Assembly: GCA_016296185.1 (NCBI GenBank)
Contig: JAEDJT010000003.1
Coordinates: forward strand, 9,599 to 73,598
Direction: 5' to 3'
Source: Bacilli bacterium
Lineage (GTDB): Bacteria > Bacillota_I > Bacilli_A > RF39 > UBA660
Length of the DNA stretch: 64,000 nt
Shown here piece by piece: positions 17,560 to 26,372 of this stretch. A program made the translations under genes and the position numbers. Position 1 is the first letter of the stretch. Each line of letters opens with the position of its first letter. Below the pieces are notes generated by a model that was not told the DNA's origin, ran no database searches, and saw nothing but the letters and a program-made list of their open reading frames with translations.

Positions 17560-18003
17560 ATGAATTTAATAAAAAAAATATTGATTGGTGTTATTCCTTT
17601 AGCAGTTGGTACTATTGCAGCTTTGTTTAATAAGTTTGATTTATATAAGAACATAAATATGCCTAAAATCGCTCCTCCAAGTTATTTATTTCCAATAGTA
17701 TGGACAATTCTATATATTTTTATGGGGATTGTTTTAGTTAGATTAGTTGAAACAAATAAAAAAGAAAATATTTTTATATTCTCTATTCAATTATTCTTAA
17801 ATTTTATCTGGACTTTTTTATTTTTTAAATTTAAAGCATTTTTATCTTCTTTTATTATAATTATATTTTTAGATGTTTTTGTTTTCTATTTAATATTAAG
17901 ATTATTTAATGATGATAGAAAATCTGCTTATTATTTAATGCCATATTTATTATGGATCTGCTTCGCTAGTTATTTAAACTGGATGGTATATTTATTAAAT
18001 TAA
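17560..18003 (+). CDS. TspO/MBR family membrane protein
   Basis: A 147-residue integral membrane protein with five membrane segments, the TspO fold. Typical features are GVIPLAVGTIAALF in helix 1, PKIAPPSYLFPIVWTILYIFMG after it (the conserved P-x-W-x-x-Y region), and LNFIWTFLFF later on. TspO proteins bind porphyrins and related ligands. The ATG at 17560 follows GGTGAT; a longer frame upstream lacks such a site. It is divergent from dusB and convergent with the aquaporin gene. Confidence 0.85.
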   Translation: MNLIKKILIGVIPLAVGTIAALFNKFDLYKNINMPKIAPPSYLFPIVWTILYIFMGIVLVRLVETNKKENIFIFSIQLFLNFIWTFLFFKFKAFLSSFIIIIFLDVFVFYLILRLFNDDRKSAYYLMPYLLWICFASYLNWMVYLLN

Positions 18004-18031
18004 AAAAAGCTAAGATTACTTAGCTTTTTTT
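18002..18031. terminator. Bidirectional terminator
   Basis: A 13-bp stem AAAAAAAGCTAAG/CTTAGCTTTTTTT between the convergent TspO and aquaporin genes; it overlaps the aquaporin stop. Confidence 0.85.
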
Positions 18032-18843
18032 GCTGTTTGTTTTTTTACTTTTTTAACAACTTTTTTTGTTTCTTTTTCAACTTCATCTACTACATCTGCA
18101 ATAGTTTCTTTAACTTCTTCAACTTTTGTAGATATTTTTTCTTTAGTTGAAACATTTAACACAAATCTAAATAGTAAAGATGCTAATACAGCACCTACTA
18201 TTGGAGCAACGATGAATACCCATAATTGACTTAATACTAATCCATCATCACCAGTTGTTAATAAAGCTGGTCCAATACTTCTAGCAGGGTTAACTGATGT
18301 TCCAGTAAATGGAATACCAAATAAATGAACTAAAGCTAAACTTAAACCAATACCTAATCCAGCATTTTTATTTTTTTCTTTTGAAGCTGTTAATACAACT
18401 AATACAAAAGCAAAAGTTAAAATTGCTTCTACAGCAAATGCAACACCTGCAGTAGTTATTTCAGGTAAGTTACTTAATGTAGCATATCCATTAGCTCCTA
18501 AGCTTGCATAGTTACCAAATAATAATCCTACTATTTCAGCACCAACAATACCACCTAGAATTTGAACAACAACGTATTCAACACATTCAAGAACAGACAT
18601 TCTTCCATCTATTGCCATAGCAATTGATACTGCTGGATTAACATGAGCACCTGAAGTATTACCAAACATATAAATAATTGCTGTTAGTGATAAACCAAAT
18701 CCTAAAGCGATTACTAATAGAGTATATGGTAATGTTACTGTAGTAAGTGTATTCATGTATGTTGTAAATCCAACTGCAATTCCACAACCAAATAGAACTA
18801 AGAACATTGTTCCTAAAAATTCTGATACTAACTTTCTAATCAT
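18016..18843 (-). CDS. Aquaporin / glycerol facilitator (MIP family)
   Basis: A 275-residue channel protein with six membrane segments and both NPA half-helices: HVNPAVS and SVNPARS. The Arg after the second NPA, part of the selectivity filter, is present. Aquaporin Z-like rather than GlpF-like is suggested by the ARS ending, but water versus glycerol selectivity cannot be settled. The last 45 residues are a lysine- and glutamate-rich tail not found in typical family members. AGGAGG lies before the ATG. Confidence 0.92.
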   Translation of the reverse strand: MIRKLVSEFLGTMFLVLFGCGIAVGFTTYMNTLTTVTLPYTLLVIALGFGLSLTAIIYMFGNTSGAHVNPAVSIAMAIDGRMSVLECVEYVVVQILGGIVGAEIVGLLFGNYASLGANGYATLSNLPEITTAGVAFAVEAILTFAFVLVVLTASKEKNKNAGLGIGLSLALVHLFGIPFTGTSVNPARSIGPALLTTGDDGLVLSQLWVFIVAPIVGAVLASLLFRFVLNVSTKEKISTKVEEVKETIADVVDEVEKETKKVVKKVKKQTAKKAK

Positions 18844-18932
18844 ACAAAATCCTCCTTGTATTTATTATATCACTTATACTTCTATTATGTTATAATTTCA
18901 TTATAATAATTAATTATAATAAGGAGGATAAA

Positions 18933-19280
18933 ATGAGAAATTTGTTTAAAGTTGCTAAAAGATTTATTTCATTAATTTTAATTATAGTTGCAGCAATTGC
19001 AGTTGTATTAACTATTTATTTTGCATATCAAGATATGACATCAACAGATGTTAAAGAGTATATTGTAGAAAAATACGATTTTGGTACTTTTGATGTTTTT
19101 ACTTATAAAACTACAATATATGTTTATGAAGAAGATGCTAATTGTAATTCTTTATGGTTAAAAGAATGTACTGACGATAAAGATTTGGAAAAAGAAGTTA
19201 TCTACTATACTAAAGGTGGTATAAAATTTACTGTTAAATCTTTTAAAGATGGTTCTTTTGAAGATGATTATAATGGATAA
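18933..19280 (+). CDS. Small membrane-anchored protein of unknown function
   Basis: A 115-residue protein with a basic start (MRNLFKVAKRFI), one membrane segment at about residues 11-31 and an extracellular part of about 80 residues that contains two Cys (NCNSLWLKECTDD), which could form a disulfide. AGGAGG precedes the ATG. It has a strong terminator and stands alone, divergent from the aquaporin gene. No family is recognised. Confidence 0.6.
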   Translation: MRNLFKVAKRFISLILIIVAAIAVVLTIYFAYQDMTSTDVKEYIVEKYDFGTFDVFTYKTTIYVYEEDANCNSLWLKECTDDKDLEKEVIYYTKGGIKFTVKSFKDGSFEDDYNG

Positions 19281-19309
19281 AAAAAAGAGTATTTAATACT
19301 CTTTTTTTA
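19279..19309. terminator. Bidirectional terminator
   Basis: An AT-flanked hairpin centred on GAGTATTTAATACTC with A and T tracts on either side, between convergent genes. Confidence 0.75.
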
Positions 19310-20635
19310 TGCAACTTTTTTGAATATTATTTCTGTATTGTCATCTTGAGGAAGAATATTATTAATAACATATGATATTAATTTATCTCTGTTATTTTTA
19401 ACATCACCATTTAGAACTTTAGAATATAGGTCATTTAATACTCTACCTACTTCTTCTTGTTCTAAACCCATATTAACTAAATCACTACCATTTAATTTCA
19501 TTTCATTTTTCTTTATAAATGATGATTTTTTAGCTAATGACATTACTCTTTCATAATCTTTGTCTATGTTTATTAAATCTGTAGCATATGCTGGATTTTT
19601 GGCATAGAAATTTGCTTTTTTAAGTTTAAATAAATCTTCAATATCTTCTGTTCCAAATCTATTTAAGAATTCTTTAACTTTAACATCTTTATCTGAGAAT
19701 TTATAATCATGATTTTCAATTAACTTAATTGTTTTTTGAATTATTTTTTTACTAAATCTTAATCTATTTAATATTTCGCGAGCCATTTCTGCGCTCTTTT
19801 TAGCATGATCTTTATATTCTGTTGTTCCATCTTCTTTTCTTACTGCAGTAAATGGTTTAGAAATATCATGGAATAAAATAGCTAATCTTAATTCTAATGT
19901 TGAATCAATGTTTTTCATAGCTACTAATGTATGTTCTAACGCATCATATATATGATGACTATCATTTTGATCAAATCCTTCAAGTAATGCTAATTCAGGA
20001 ATTACTTCTAAGAATATTTCAAAATATTTCTTTATATAAAAGTCAGCTCTTCTTGTTACTAGTAATTTACTTATTTCATCTCTTACTCTTTCTGGAGCTA
20101 CATCTTTTAATAATTCTTTGTCTTCAAACATATATTCAATTGTTTGTTTATCTATTTTCATTAAATATTCAGCTGATAATCTAATAGCTCTTAGTATTTT
20201 TAATGGATCATCTTGAAATATAGTATCGTCATCACCATTTAATCTAATAATACGATTATTGATATCTAACAATCCTGTACTATAATCTATTAATCCATCT
20301 TCATCTGATAACGCTAATGCATTCATTGTGAAGTCTCTAGTTGCTAAATCAGCTTCAAGGGTATTTTCTTTTGTTCTATATTGAGTTATTTTCATTGGGA
20401 ATTTTGGATTTACAATATATAATGTTTTATTATTTTCACCTGTTAGATATGTACGATAGTTTTTATAGATTCGTTTAATATCTGACATTGTCGCATTTGT
20501 ACTGATATCATAAGTTTTTGGTTTTTCGCCCATTACTAAATTACGAACAGTTCCACCAATGACATAACCTTCAAAGTCTTTGTCATATAGTAATGTTAAT
20601 GCTTCATTGACCGGTTTTGGAATTACTGCATCCAT
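19307..20635 (-). CDS. cca: CCA-adding / poly(A) polymerase-type nucleotidyltransferase with altered DxD
   Basis: A 442-residue class II nucleotidyltransferase that repairs or adds the tRNA CCA end. Present are GGTVRNLVMG, RDFTMNALA, DPLKILRAIRLSAEY and ERVRDEISKLL, followed by an HD domain (LFHDISKP, ENHDYKF). The catalytic D-x-D after the first motif, usually D-x-D-I-A-T, reads TYDIST here, so the first Asp is Thr. VRD is likewise VRN. The frame is otherwise intact. All the tRNA genes seen in this window encode their own CCA, so the enzyme may act mainly in repair or have a changed role. The ATG at 20635 follows GGAGG. Confidence 0.85.
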   Translation of the reverse strand: MDAVIPKPVNEALTLLYDKDFEGYVIGGTVRNLVMGEKPKTYDISTNATMSDIKRIYKNYRTYLTGENNKTLYIVNPKFPMKITQYRTKENTLEADLATRDFTMNALALSDEDGLIDYSTGLLDINNRIIRLNGDDDTIFQDDPLKILRAIRLSAEYLMKIDKQTIEYMFEDKELLKDVAPERVRDEISKLLVTRRADFYIKKYFEIFLEVIPELALLEGFDQNDSHHIYDALEHTLVAMKNIDSTLELRLAILFHDISKPFTAVRKEDGTTEYKDHAKKSAEMAREILNRLRFSKKIIQKTIKLIENHDYKFSDKDVKVKEFLNRFGTEDIEDLFKLKKANFYAKNPAYATDLINIDKDYERVMSLAKKSSFIKKNEMKLNGSDLVNMGLEQEEVGRVLNDLYSKVLNGDVKNNRDKLISYVINNILPQDDNTEIIFKKVA

Positions 20636-20713
20636 AACTATACCTCCATATCTTTTATTTTTACCCTCTATATTATTATACAATGATTTTGTCAAATTTG
20701 TATAGTAATTTTT

Positions 20714-20750
20714 TATAAAAAAATGATGAAGATTATTTCTCTTCATCATT
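20714..20750 (-). terminator. Terminator of the DUF2207 gene
   Basis: A 10-bp stem AATGATGAAG/CTTCATCATT overlapping the stop at 20733, followed by a run of T on the minus strand. Confidence 0.75.
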
Positions 20751-22415
20751 TATTATTGAACTTATTAGTCTTCCTATACTATTATTAAATTTTTGAATTG
20801 TGAATTCTCCATCAAATTCATACCATTCTGGTTGTTTTATATTTTGTTTTTTGGCTTTTGTTGTTAATTTATTATTACAACTTGTTATAAATGTATATGG
20901 TAATGCATCATAATAATAGTTTTCATTAGTTTCTAATACTCTTTTTAATTCTTCATCTTTACATGTATTTATAAATTGTTTAAATCCTTCTACTTTTCCC
21001 ATTTCTCTAGTTGCATATATAGTTCTTTTTGGCATATATTTGTATAATACTAGAATTGATAATGAGCTAATAATGCCAATTATATAAGATAGTATATATA
21101 CTTTTTTCATTTTTAATATAATTGTTATTAATATTCCCCATATTATAACTAATCCAATAATTGGTAACATTTTCTTTTCATATTTAAGATTAGTTACAAC
21201 TACTCTTTCAGAAATATTAATTAATTCTAATAAAGTTACTATACTAAACATTACTGATATTGGAATTAAGTTAATCATATTTAATTCTATAAAAGGAATA
21301 CTTGTAACCAACACTAGAATTAATGCAATCATTGTTGATAGTATTACTTTCTTTGATTCTGCTTCTTTTTCAAAATATTTATTTTTTTCTTCATCAGAAT
21401 TTGATAGTAGTAATACTTCGTTTGTTATATATCTCATTCTGTTTCTTAAATCATTTAATGATATTTCATTTAAATATTCTATTCTTTTATTATCATTTTT
21501 ATTAGTTAACATATTTATATATTCTGATAAGCCACCAGAAATATTTTTTCTAAAAATTGATTTAAATAATACTGATTCTTTATAATTACTACCATTGTAT
21601 TGTTTTGTTCTTATAAACGTAAAATTTTTATTCTTTTCTATTATTTTTATATATCCTTTATTCGCTAATTCTAAGATCATATAAACTATATCTTTAGTTG
21701 TACATTTTCCGTTATACATTAAAGCTAATTCTAATGGATTTTCTTTCTTTGGCACTATAGATGTTTTTTCTATTTTTATTCCTCTATCTTTGCCAAATAT
21801 TAACCATAATACGTAACTTATCATTACAAATATAATTGGACCTATAATACTTAATTTAGTTAATGTTTCACTTAATAAAATATCATTTTTTCTTACTTCT
21901 ACTATTAATTCATCATTTTCTTTTAGTGTTGTATATGAACCTGTTATTTTATTCTTTTCTACTTCAAATTTTATATCTTTTAATTCATTGCCATTTAAGT
22001 AAAATTTAATATTTTCTTCTTTTGTTTCAAATGGTAAATCTATATCGTAATTAAATATATTTATATTTGCATTGTAATCATTAGAAATTTTTATTTTATA
22101 TATTTCATTGTTTTTATTATCTATTTCATTTCTAATTGTATATTTATGATTATCATAATTATTACTATCAATTATTATTTTAGAATCTTCATTATTATAA
22201 GACGAACTTACATTAATGTTTTTAGATTTTTTATCAATGTTTTTTTCTATTTTAGTATTTGGTTTATCAAAAGATGCTGTAATTGTATCACGATATGTTA
22301 TTTTATCTTTTGTTACATTTACGTATGTATCGCATCTATTGATTGTGTATGCGAATACAATATTTGGAAAACACATAAGTGCTAATATAAATAGTATTTT
22401 TTTTATATTTTTCAT
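20733..22415 (-). CDS. DUF2207 membrane protein
   Basis: A 560-residue membrane protein of the DUF2207 type. A signal peptide (MKNIKKILFILALMCFPNIVFA) leads to an extracellular domain (about 25-185). A first membrane segment follows at about residues 190-208. Next is the cytoplasmic block NPLELALMYNGKCTTKDIVYMILELANKGYIKI, the hallmark of the family, then paired helices and a long cytoplasmic region ending in a Cys-containing sequence (SCNNKLT). DUF2207 proteins are widespread but their role is unknown. The start has AAGGTG upstream. Divergent from the next gene. Confidence 0.75.
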   Translation of the reverse strand: MKNIKKILFILALMCFPNIVFAYTINRCDTYVNVTKDKITYRDTITASFDKPNTKIEKNIDKKSKNINVSSSYNNEDSKIIIDSNNYDNHKYTIRNEIDNKNNEIYKIKISNDYNANINIFNYDIDLPFETKEENIKFYLNGNELKDIKFEVEKNKITGSYTTLKENDELIVEVRKNDILLSETLTKLSIIGPIIFVMISYVLWLIFGKDRGIKIEKTSIVPKKENPLELALMYNGKCTTKDIVYMILELANKGYIKIIEKNKNFTFIRTKQYNGSNYKESVLFKSIFRKNISGGLSEYINMLTNKNDNKRIEYLNEISLNDLRNRMRYITNEVLLLSNSDEEKNKYFEKEAESKKVILSTMIALILVLVTSIPFIELNMINLIPISVMFSIVTLLELINISERVVVTNLKYEKKMLPIIGLVIIWGILITIILKMKKVYILSYIIGIISSLSILVLYKYMPKRTIYATREMGKVEGFKQFINTCKDEELKRVLETNENYYYDALPYTFITSCNNKLTTKAKKQNIKQPEWYEFDGEFTIQKFNNSIGRLISSIINDEEK

Positions 22416-22514
22416 ATACTCACCTTATTCTGATATCATTATATCATAATGTTTATTTTTTTATTAACTTATTGTTTTATTTTTGCTATAATACCATTTG
22501 CAAGGGGTGTTATT

Positions 22515-23201
22515 ATGGCAACAATTGTGAATGAAGGTACAAAAGATTATAGAGTAACACGCAATTCAATATATGTTGGTAGTGTTGTTAAATTAAAAAA
22601 TGGGAGCAAATTAACTGATGATTTAAGTATAGTTAATTGTGAAAAATATAGAACAATATTATTTTCTAAAAATGAAGATAATAATGCTGTAGATTTATTA
22701 TATAAATCTCCTCTTTATCCTATTTTTGGTTACAATGATAATATTGATCAAGATAGCTTATTTGTTACTGGTGCTTGTTCATTAGAAGAAATTCTTGAAT
22801 TTTATGGTTTTAATTATTTACTATATTATGATGATGCAATCGCTATAAAAAATATTTACTTTTCTGATACATTTTTAAAACACAATTTACATTTATTTGG
22901 TATTACTAAAAAATTTGTTGATGAAACATGTGTTTATCCAAAAGATAAAGATACTGATGATTTTTATATTAAATTAAGATTTATTGTTAAATCAATTTGT
23001 AGTGAATTAGATGAAAATGGAAAAGTATCATTTAGTCATTTATATCAAAGTGGTAAATTACCTGTTGAAATCATTGATGCTATTTTAGAGGCAAGAGAAT
23101 TATCGGAATATCAAACTAATAAAAAAAGTTTTATTAGTAAGTGTGATTCTTTTACACCAGTTAAAGAAGAAGGTATTATTAAAAAGTTAAGATACAAATA
23201 A
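22515..23201 (+). CDS. Unknown soluble protein
   Basis: A 228-residue protein without membrane segments that I do not recognise. It starts with a beta-rich part (KDYRVTRNSIYVGSVVKL) and ends in helices (KLPVEIIDAILEAREL). A Cys and an Asp/Asn-rich block occur in the middle (NEDNNAVDLLY). The ATG at 22515 follows GGGGTG by six bases; an upstream hydrophobic frame lacks a ribosome-binding site. A strong terminator follows. It is divergent from the DUF2207 gene. Confidence 0.6.
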   Translation: MATIVNEGTKDYRVTRNSIYVGSVVKLKNGSKLTDDLSIVNCEKYRTILFSKNEDNNAVDLLYKSPLYPIFGYNDNIDQDSLFVTGACSLEEILEFYGFNYLLYYDDAIAIKNIYFSDTFLKHNLHLFGITKKFVDETCVYPKDKDTDDFYIKLRFIVKSICSELDENGKVSFSHLYQSGKLPVEIIDAILEARELSEYQTNKKSFISKCDSFTPVKEEGIIKKLRYK

Positions 23202-23230
23202 AAAGATTAGTCAGTGACTAATCTTTTTTT
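23200..23230. terminator. Bidirectional terminator
   Basis: A perfect 13-bp stem AAAAAGATTAGTC/GACTAATCTTTTT with a 3-base loop, between convergent genes, overlapping the stop at 23229. Confidence 0.85.
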
Positions 23231-23936
23231 AATTATATATTTCTAATCTATTTTCAATAAACCATGAAGTTAAGAAATATGATGCAGCAGTAACGCATAA
23301 TAATATCAATGATTCTATATATAGAATTGTATCATATGAAGATGAATTTCCAATCATTTCATTTATGAATTCCATTACAAATGAATAACAGAATATACCA
23401 GTTAGCCATGCAATAACTGATGCACCACCCATTTTAGGTACTATAGATTTAAATGCAATATATAATAATGTAATTACAGATGTGAATGTTATTGATGATG
23501 ACATTAAGAATACGAAGAATTGGAATATCATTTCTTTAACATCACTATCAATATGTGCTAATTCTTTCATTATTGTTTCAATCAGATTTATATCTACTTT
23601 AGCTAGAGATATTTGTATTCCAATTAAGAATACTACTGCACAAAATACATTATATATAATTGCTAATATATATTTGGATAATAATATTTTTTTAGGAGAC
23701 AATGGAATCATGCTTTCTAGTAAGAATGTTTGTTTTTTATAGCTATTTAGTACTTTGTTAGTACCATATGCATATGCCATAAGCATTGAGCATATTAATA
23801 CTAATCCGAATAAGAATGCAAATATTCCTTCTGGATCTGTTACAATATTAATAAAGAATATTGCTGCTACAAATAATAATACGTATTTTTTAGCTTTTAA
23901 TTCATTTAATAATTCCCATTTAATATAATTAAGCAT
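23229..23936 (-). CDS. ABC-2-type exporter permease
   Basis: A roughly 235-residue protein with about six membrane segments; the long periplasmic-type loop is short. The start MLNYIKWELLNELKAKKY is typical of ABC-2 permeases, which begin with a cytoplasmic amphipathic helix. It overlaps the end of the ATPase gene upstream by eight bases, so the two are translationally coupled partners. GGAGGTG lies before the ATG at 23936; a TTG six bases earlier is too close to it. Confidence 0.75.
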   Translation of the reverse strand: MLNYIKWELLNELKAKKYVLLFVAAIFFINIVTDPEGIFAFLFGLVLICSMLMAYAYGTNKVLNSYKKQTFLLESMIPLSPKKILLSKYILAIIYNVFCAVVFLIGIQISLAKVDINLIETIMKELAHIDSDVKEMIFQFFVFLMSSSITFTSVITLLYIAFKSIVPKMGGASVIAWLTGIFCYSFVMEFINEMIGNSSSYDTILYIESLILLCVTAASYFLTSWFIENRLEIYN

Positions 23937-24630
23937 TTGCAAACACCTCCAAATAATATTGTTCTATTGTTCTTCCAGTATCGATAATACTTTGTTTAAA
24001 AGCATTTGCTGCTACAGTACCATTTTTTAAGAATACTAATTGATCTAATATATCTTCAGTATCTTTAATTAAGTGTGTAGATATTATTATTAGATTTGAT
24101 GGTGTACTGCATTCTTTTATTACAGTTAGCATTTGATTCTTTATAACAGGATCTAATGCTCCTAATGGTTCATCTAATAGATATATAGGTGTATTTCTTG
24201 CTAATGTTAACATTAGTACAACTTTTTCTTTGTTACCTTTAGATAAACTTTCTAAATTAGCTGTTCTATCAAGTCCTAATTTTTCACATAAATAGTTACA
24301 TTTATTTATATCAAAATCAGTGAATGCTTCTTGATAATATTTAATAGCGTCATTTACTTTCATTGTTTTATATAAAAATTCTCTATCTGGCATAAATGAA
24401 ATATATTTTCTTGTTTCATAAGATACATCCATTCCACATATTTTTACTGTACCAGTTTGATTTCTTATTATTTTCATAAGTGTTTTTAACATTGTAGTTT
24501 TACCACTACCATTTGGTCCTAACAAGCCTACTATATGTCCAGGTTGTAGTACTAAGTTAACATTATTAAGTGCTGCAAATCTACCATATAGTTTTGTTAC
24601 GTTTGTTAATTCAATATAATTATTATTCAT
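23929..24630 (-). CDS. ABC exporter ATP-binding protein, YtrB-like
   Basis: A 233-residue ABC ATPase with Walker A GPNGSGKTT, signature LSKGNKEKV, Walker B YLLDEPLGALD and the H-loop STHL. The segment FMPDREFLYKTMKVNDAIKYY is typical of the YtrB/BcrA-like group of drug- or lipid-related exporters. The C-terminal part carries the usual extension IDTGRTIEQYYLEVF. Together with the following permease it forms an efflux system of unknown substrate. The gene has its own start with few upstream bases before the tRNA-Gly unit. Confidence 0.9.
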   Translation of the reverse strand: MNNNYIELTNVTKLYGRFAALNNVNLVLQPGHIVGLLGPNGSGKTTMLKTLMKIIRNQTGTVKICGMDVSYETRKYISFMPDREFLYKTMKVNDAIKYYQEAFTDFDINKCNYLCEKLGLDRTANLESLSKGNKEKVVLMLTLARNTPIYLLDEPLGALDPVIKNQMLTVIKECSTPSNLIIISTHLIKDTEDILDQLVFLKNGTVAANAFKQSIIDTGRTIEQYYLEVFANA

Positions 24631-24671
24631 ATAAACTTCTCCTATGATTGATTATATCATATAATTATGCA

Positions 24672-24698
24672 CAAAAAAAAACTAGTCTTTCGACTAGT
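24672..24698 (-). terminator. Terminator of tRNA-Gly
   Basis: Stem AACTAGTC/GACTAGTT with the loop GAAA, then a run of T on the minus strand. Confidence 0.85.
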
Positions 24699-24708
24699 TA
24701 ATTTCTAA

Positions 24709-24782
24709 TGGAGCGGATGATGGGAATCGAACCCACGTTATCAGCTTGGAAGGCTGAAGCTCTACCATTAAACTACATCCGC
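24709..24782 (-). tRNA. tRNA-Gly (UCC), CCA encoded
   Basis: A 74-base cloverleaf: acceptor GCGGATG/CATCCGC, discriminator T, CCA encoded, anticodon loop CTTCCAA with anticodon TCC, and T-arm GTGGGTTCGATTCCCAT. It has its own promoter and terminator. An inverted repeat surrounds its promoter (see 24788-24846). Confidence 0.96.
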
Positions 24783-24787
24783 AAATC

Positions 24788-24846
24788 AAGTAGGCAATTT
24801 AAATTATACTATTTTTTTGTATAAATGCAAGTGTTTTTGCCTACTT
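24788..24846. repeat. 10-bp inverted repeat around the tRNA-Gly promoter
   Basis: AAGTAGGCAA (24788-24797) and TTGCCTACTT (24837-24846) are perfect complements 39 bp apart. The -35 and -10 elements lie between them, so the two copies flank the promoter. It could be a binding site or a chance repeat. Confidence 0.4.
24803..24830 (-). promoter_or_regulatory. Promoter of tRNA-Gly
   Basis: TTGCAT (24825-24830) and TATAAT (24803-24808) on the minus strand with a 16-bp spacer. Confidence 0.8.
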
Positions 24847-24851
24847 TTTTT

Positions 24852-24880
24852 AAAAAAATAGCGATTTTTTCGCTATTTTC
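24852..24880 (-). terminator. Terminator of murE
   Basis: Stem AAAATAGCGA/TCGCTATTTT followed by T residues on the minus strand, just after the murE stop. Confidence 0.8.
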
Positions 24881-24883
24881 TTA

Positions 24884-26251
24884 TTATTTTAAAGAATTTA
24901 TGTATTTTTGTACTTCTTCTGCGTCATCTAAGTGAATTTTTTCATGACCAATTATTTGATAATCTTCGTGTCCTTTACCTAAAATTAGTACTACATCATC
25001 TTTTTCAATTTTATCTAAAGCTATAACTATTGCTTTTCTTCTATCAAGTTCTACTTCATAATTATTTGTATTAACTCCAGCTAGAATATCATCCATAATA
25101 GCTTGTGGTTCTTCTGTTCTAGGGTTGTCACTAGTAAATACTACATAATCACTATTTTCAGTTGCTATACGGCCCATTATTGGTCTTTTTTTAGGATCTC
25201 TATCTCCACCGCAACCTACTATTGTTATTATCTTACCTTTTTTATGTTCATTAAATGCATCTATTATTTTTTCTACTGCATCTGGTGTATGTGCGTAATC
25301 TATTACAGCTATACCTTCTTTTACTGGTATTATTTCGCATCTACCTTTTGGTGGATAAATATCTTTTGTTGTATCTATTATTTCTTCAATACTGTATCCT
25401 AAATTATTTACAATAGATAATGTAGTCATATAGTTATATACATTAAATTTTGATTTTAAATTTGTTTCAACTTCATAATTTTTTTCTGGAGTTTTAAATT
25501 TAACTATTGTTCCTTTTAAAGTATCTTCATATGAAATTATCTTATAATCAGTTCCTTCAAATCCGTATGTTTTTGTATTTTCATAACTATCTATCCATTT
25601 AGAAGCATATGGGTCATCAGCATTTATAATCATTGGACCATCTAATTGTTTTAATATTAATTTTTTAGCTTCTAAGTAATTATCCATTGTTAAATGATAG
25701 TCTAGGTGATCTTGTGTAAGATTTGTAAATGCTGCTACTTTATAATTAATACCTTTTACTCTTTCTTGATGTAATGCATGTGATGATACTTCCATCATTA
25801 CATTTTTACATCCTTTTTCTTTAGCTTCTAACATTAGTTCATATAAATCTAATATATTAGGAGTTGTATTTGGTAATTCAATAAATTCTTCATCTGGAAG
25901 ATAAAATCCTATTGTTCCAATATATGCAGTTTTTGAACCTAGTTTATTTAACAATTGATATGTTAAATATGCTGTAGTTGTTTTTCCATTTGTTCCGGTT
26001 ACACCAATTAAATTCATTTCATTTATTTCTTTACCATAATTTTTGCTAACGTAATCTGTTAACCATTTATTTGTATTTTCAACTATTTCTTTTTCTACAG
26101 TAGTTTCAACATCATGTTCTACTATTACTTTTACTGCGCCGTTTTCTACTGCTTTATCTATATAATCATGTCCATCAACTGTAGCACCTGGTAATGCTAC
26201 AAATATATCTCCTGGTTTAACTTTTCTTGAATCGATTTTTATGTTAATCAT
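24884..26251 (-). CDS. murE: MurE, UDP-MurNAc-L-Ala-D-Glu:meso-diaminopimelate ligase
   Basis: A 455-residue cytoplasmic ligase adding the third residue to the peptidoglycan stem peptide. Seen are the P-loop GVTGTNGKTTT, EVSSHALHQERV, FTNLTQDHLDYH, the hinge block CGGDRDPKKRP and TSDNPRTEEP. The DNPR motif is the family's signature for meso-diaminopimelate rather than lysine. The first domain is about 25 residues shorter at the start than in Bacillus, since the protein begins almost directly at IDSRKVKPGD. The ATG at 26251 is six bases from GGTG; an ATG one codon earlier is too close. Confidence 0.93.
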   Translation of the reverse strand: MINIKIDSRKVKPGDIFVALPGATVDGHDYIDKAVENGAVKVIVEHDVETTVEKEIVENTNKWLTDYVSKNYGKEINEMNLIGVTGTNGKTTTAYLTYQLLNKLGSKTAYIGTIGFYLPDEEFIELPNTTPNILDLYELMLEAKEKGCKNVMMEVSSHALHQERVKGINYKVAAFTNLTQDHLDYHLTMDNYLEAKKLILKQLDGPMIINADDPYASKWIDSYENTKTYGFEGTDYKIISYEDTLKGTIVKFKTPEKNYEVETNLKSKFNVYNYMTTLSIVNNLGYSIEEIIDTTKDIYPPKGRCEIIPVKEGIAVIDYAHTPDAVEKIIDAFNEHKKGKIITIVGCGGDRDPKKRPIMGRIATENSDYVVFTSDNPRTEEPQAIMDDILAGVNTNNYEVELDRRKAIVIALDKIEKDDVVLILGKGHEDYQIIGHEKIHLDDAEEVQKYINSLK

Positions 26252-26342
26252 CATTTTCACCTCTATATAAATTATATTACTTATATTATATATCTTACTA
26301 CTTATTATAATCCACACTTTAGATAAAATTTTACATTTAATT

Positions 26343-26372
26343 CCACAAAAAAAGAAGCTATTATGCTTCTTT
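26343..26372 (-). terminator. Terminator of asnB
   Basis: Stem AAGAAGC/GCTTCTT overlapping the asnB stop at 26361, followed by T residues on the minus strand. Confidence 0.7.

Noticed and set aside
16482..17654. Longer start for dusB at 17654.
   Set aside because: The extra N-terminus is unrelated to the family and overlaps the divergent TspO gene; conserved sequence starts at 17468.
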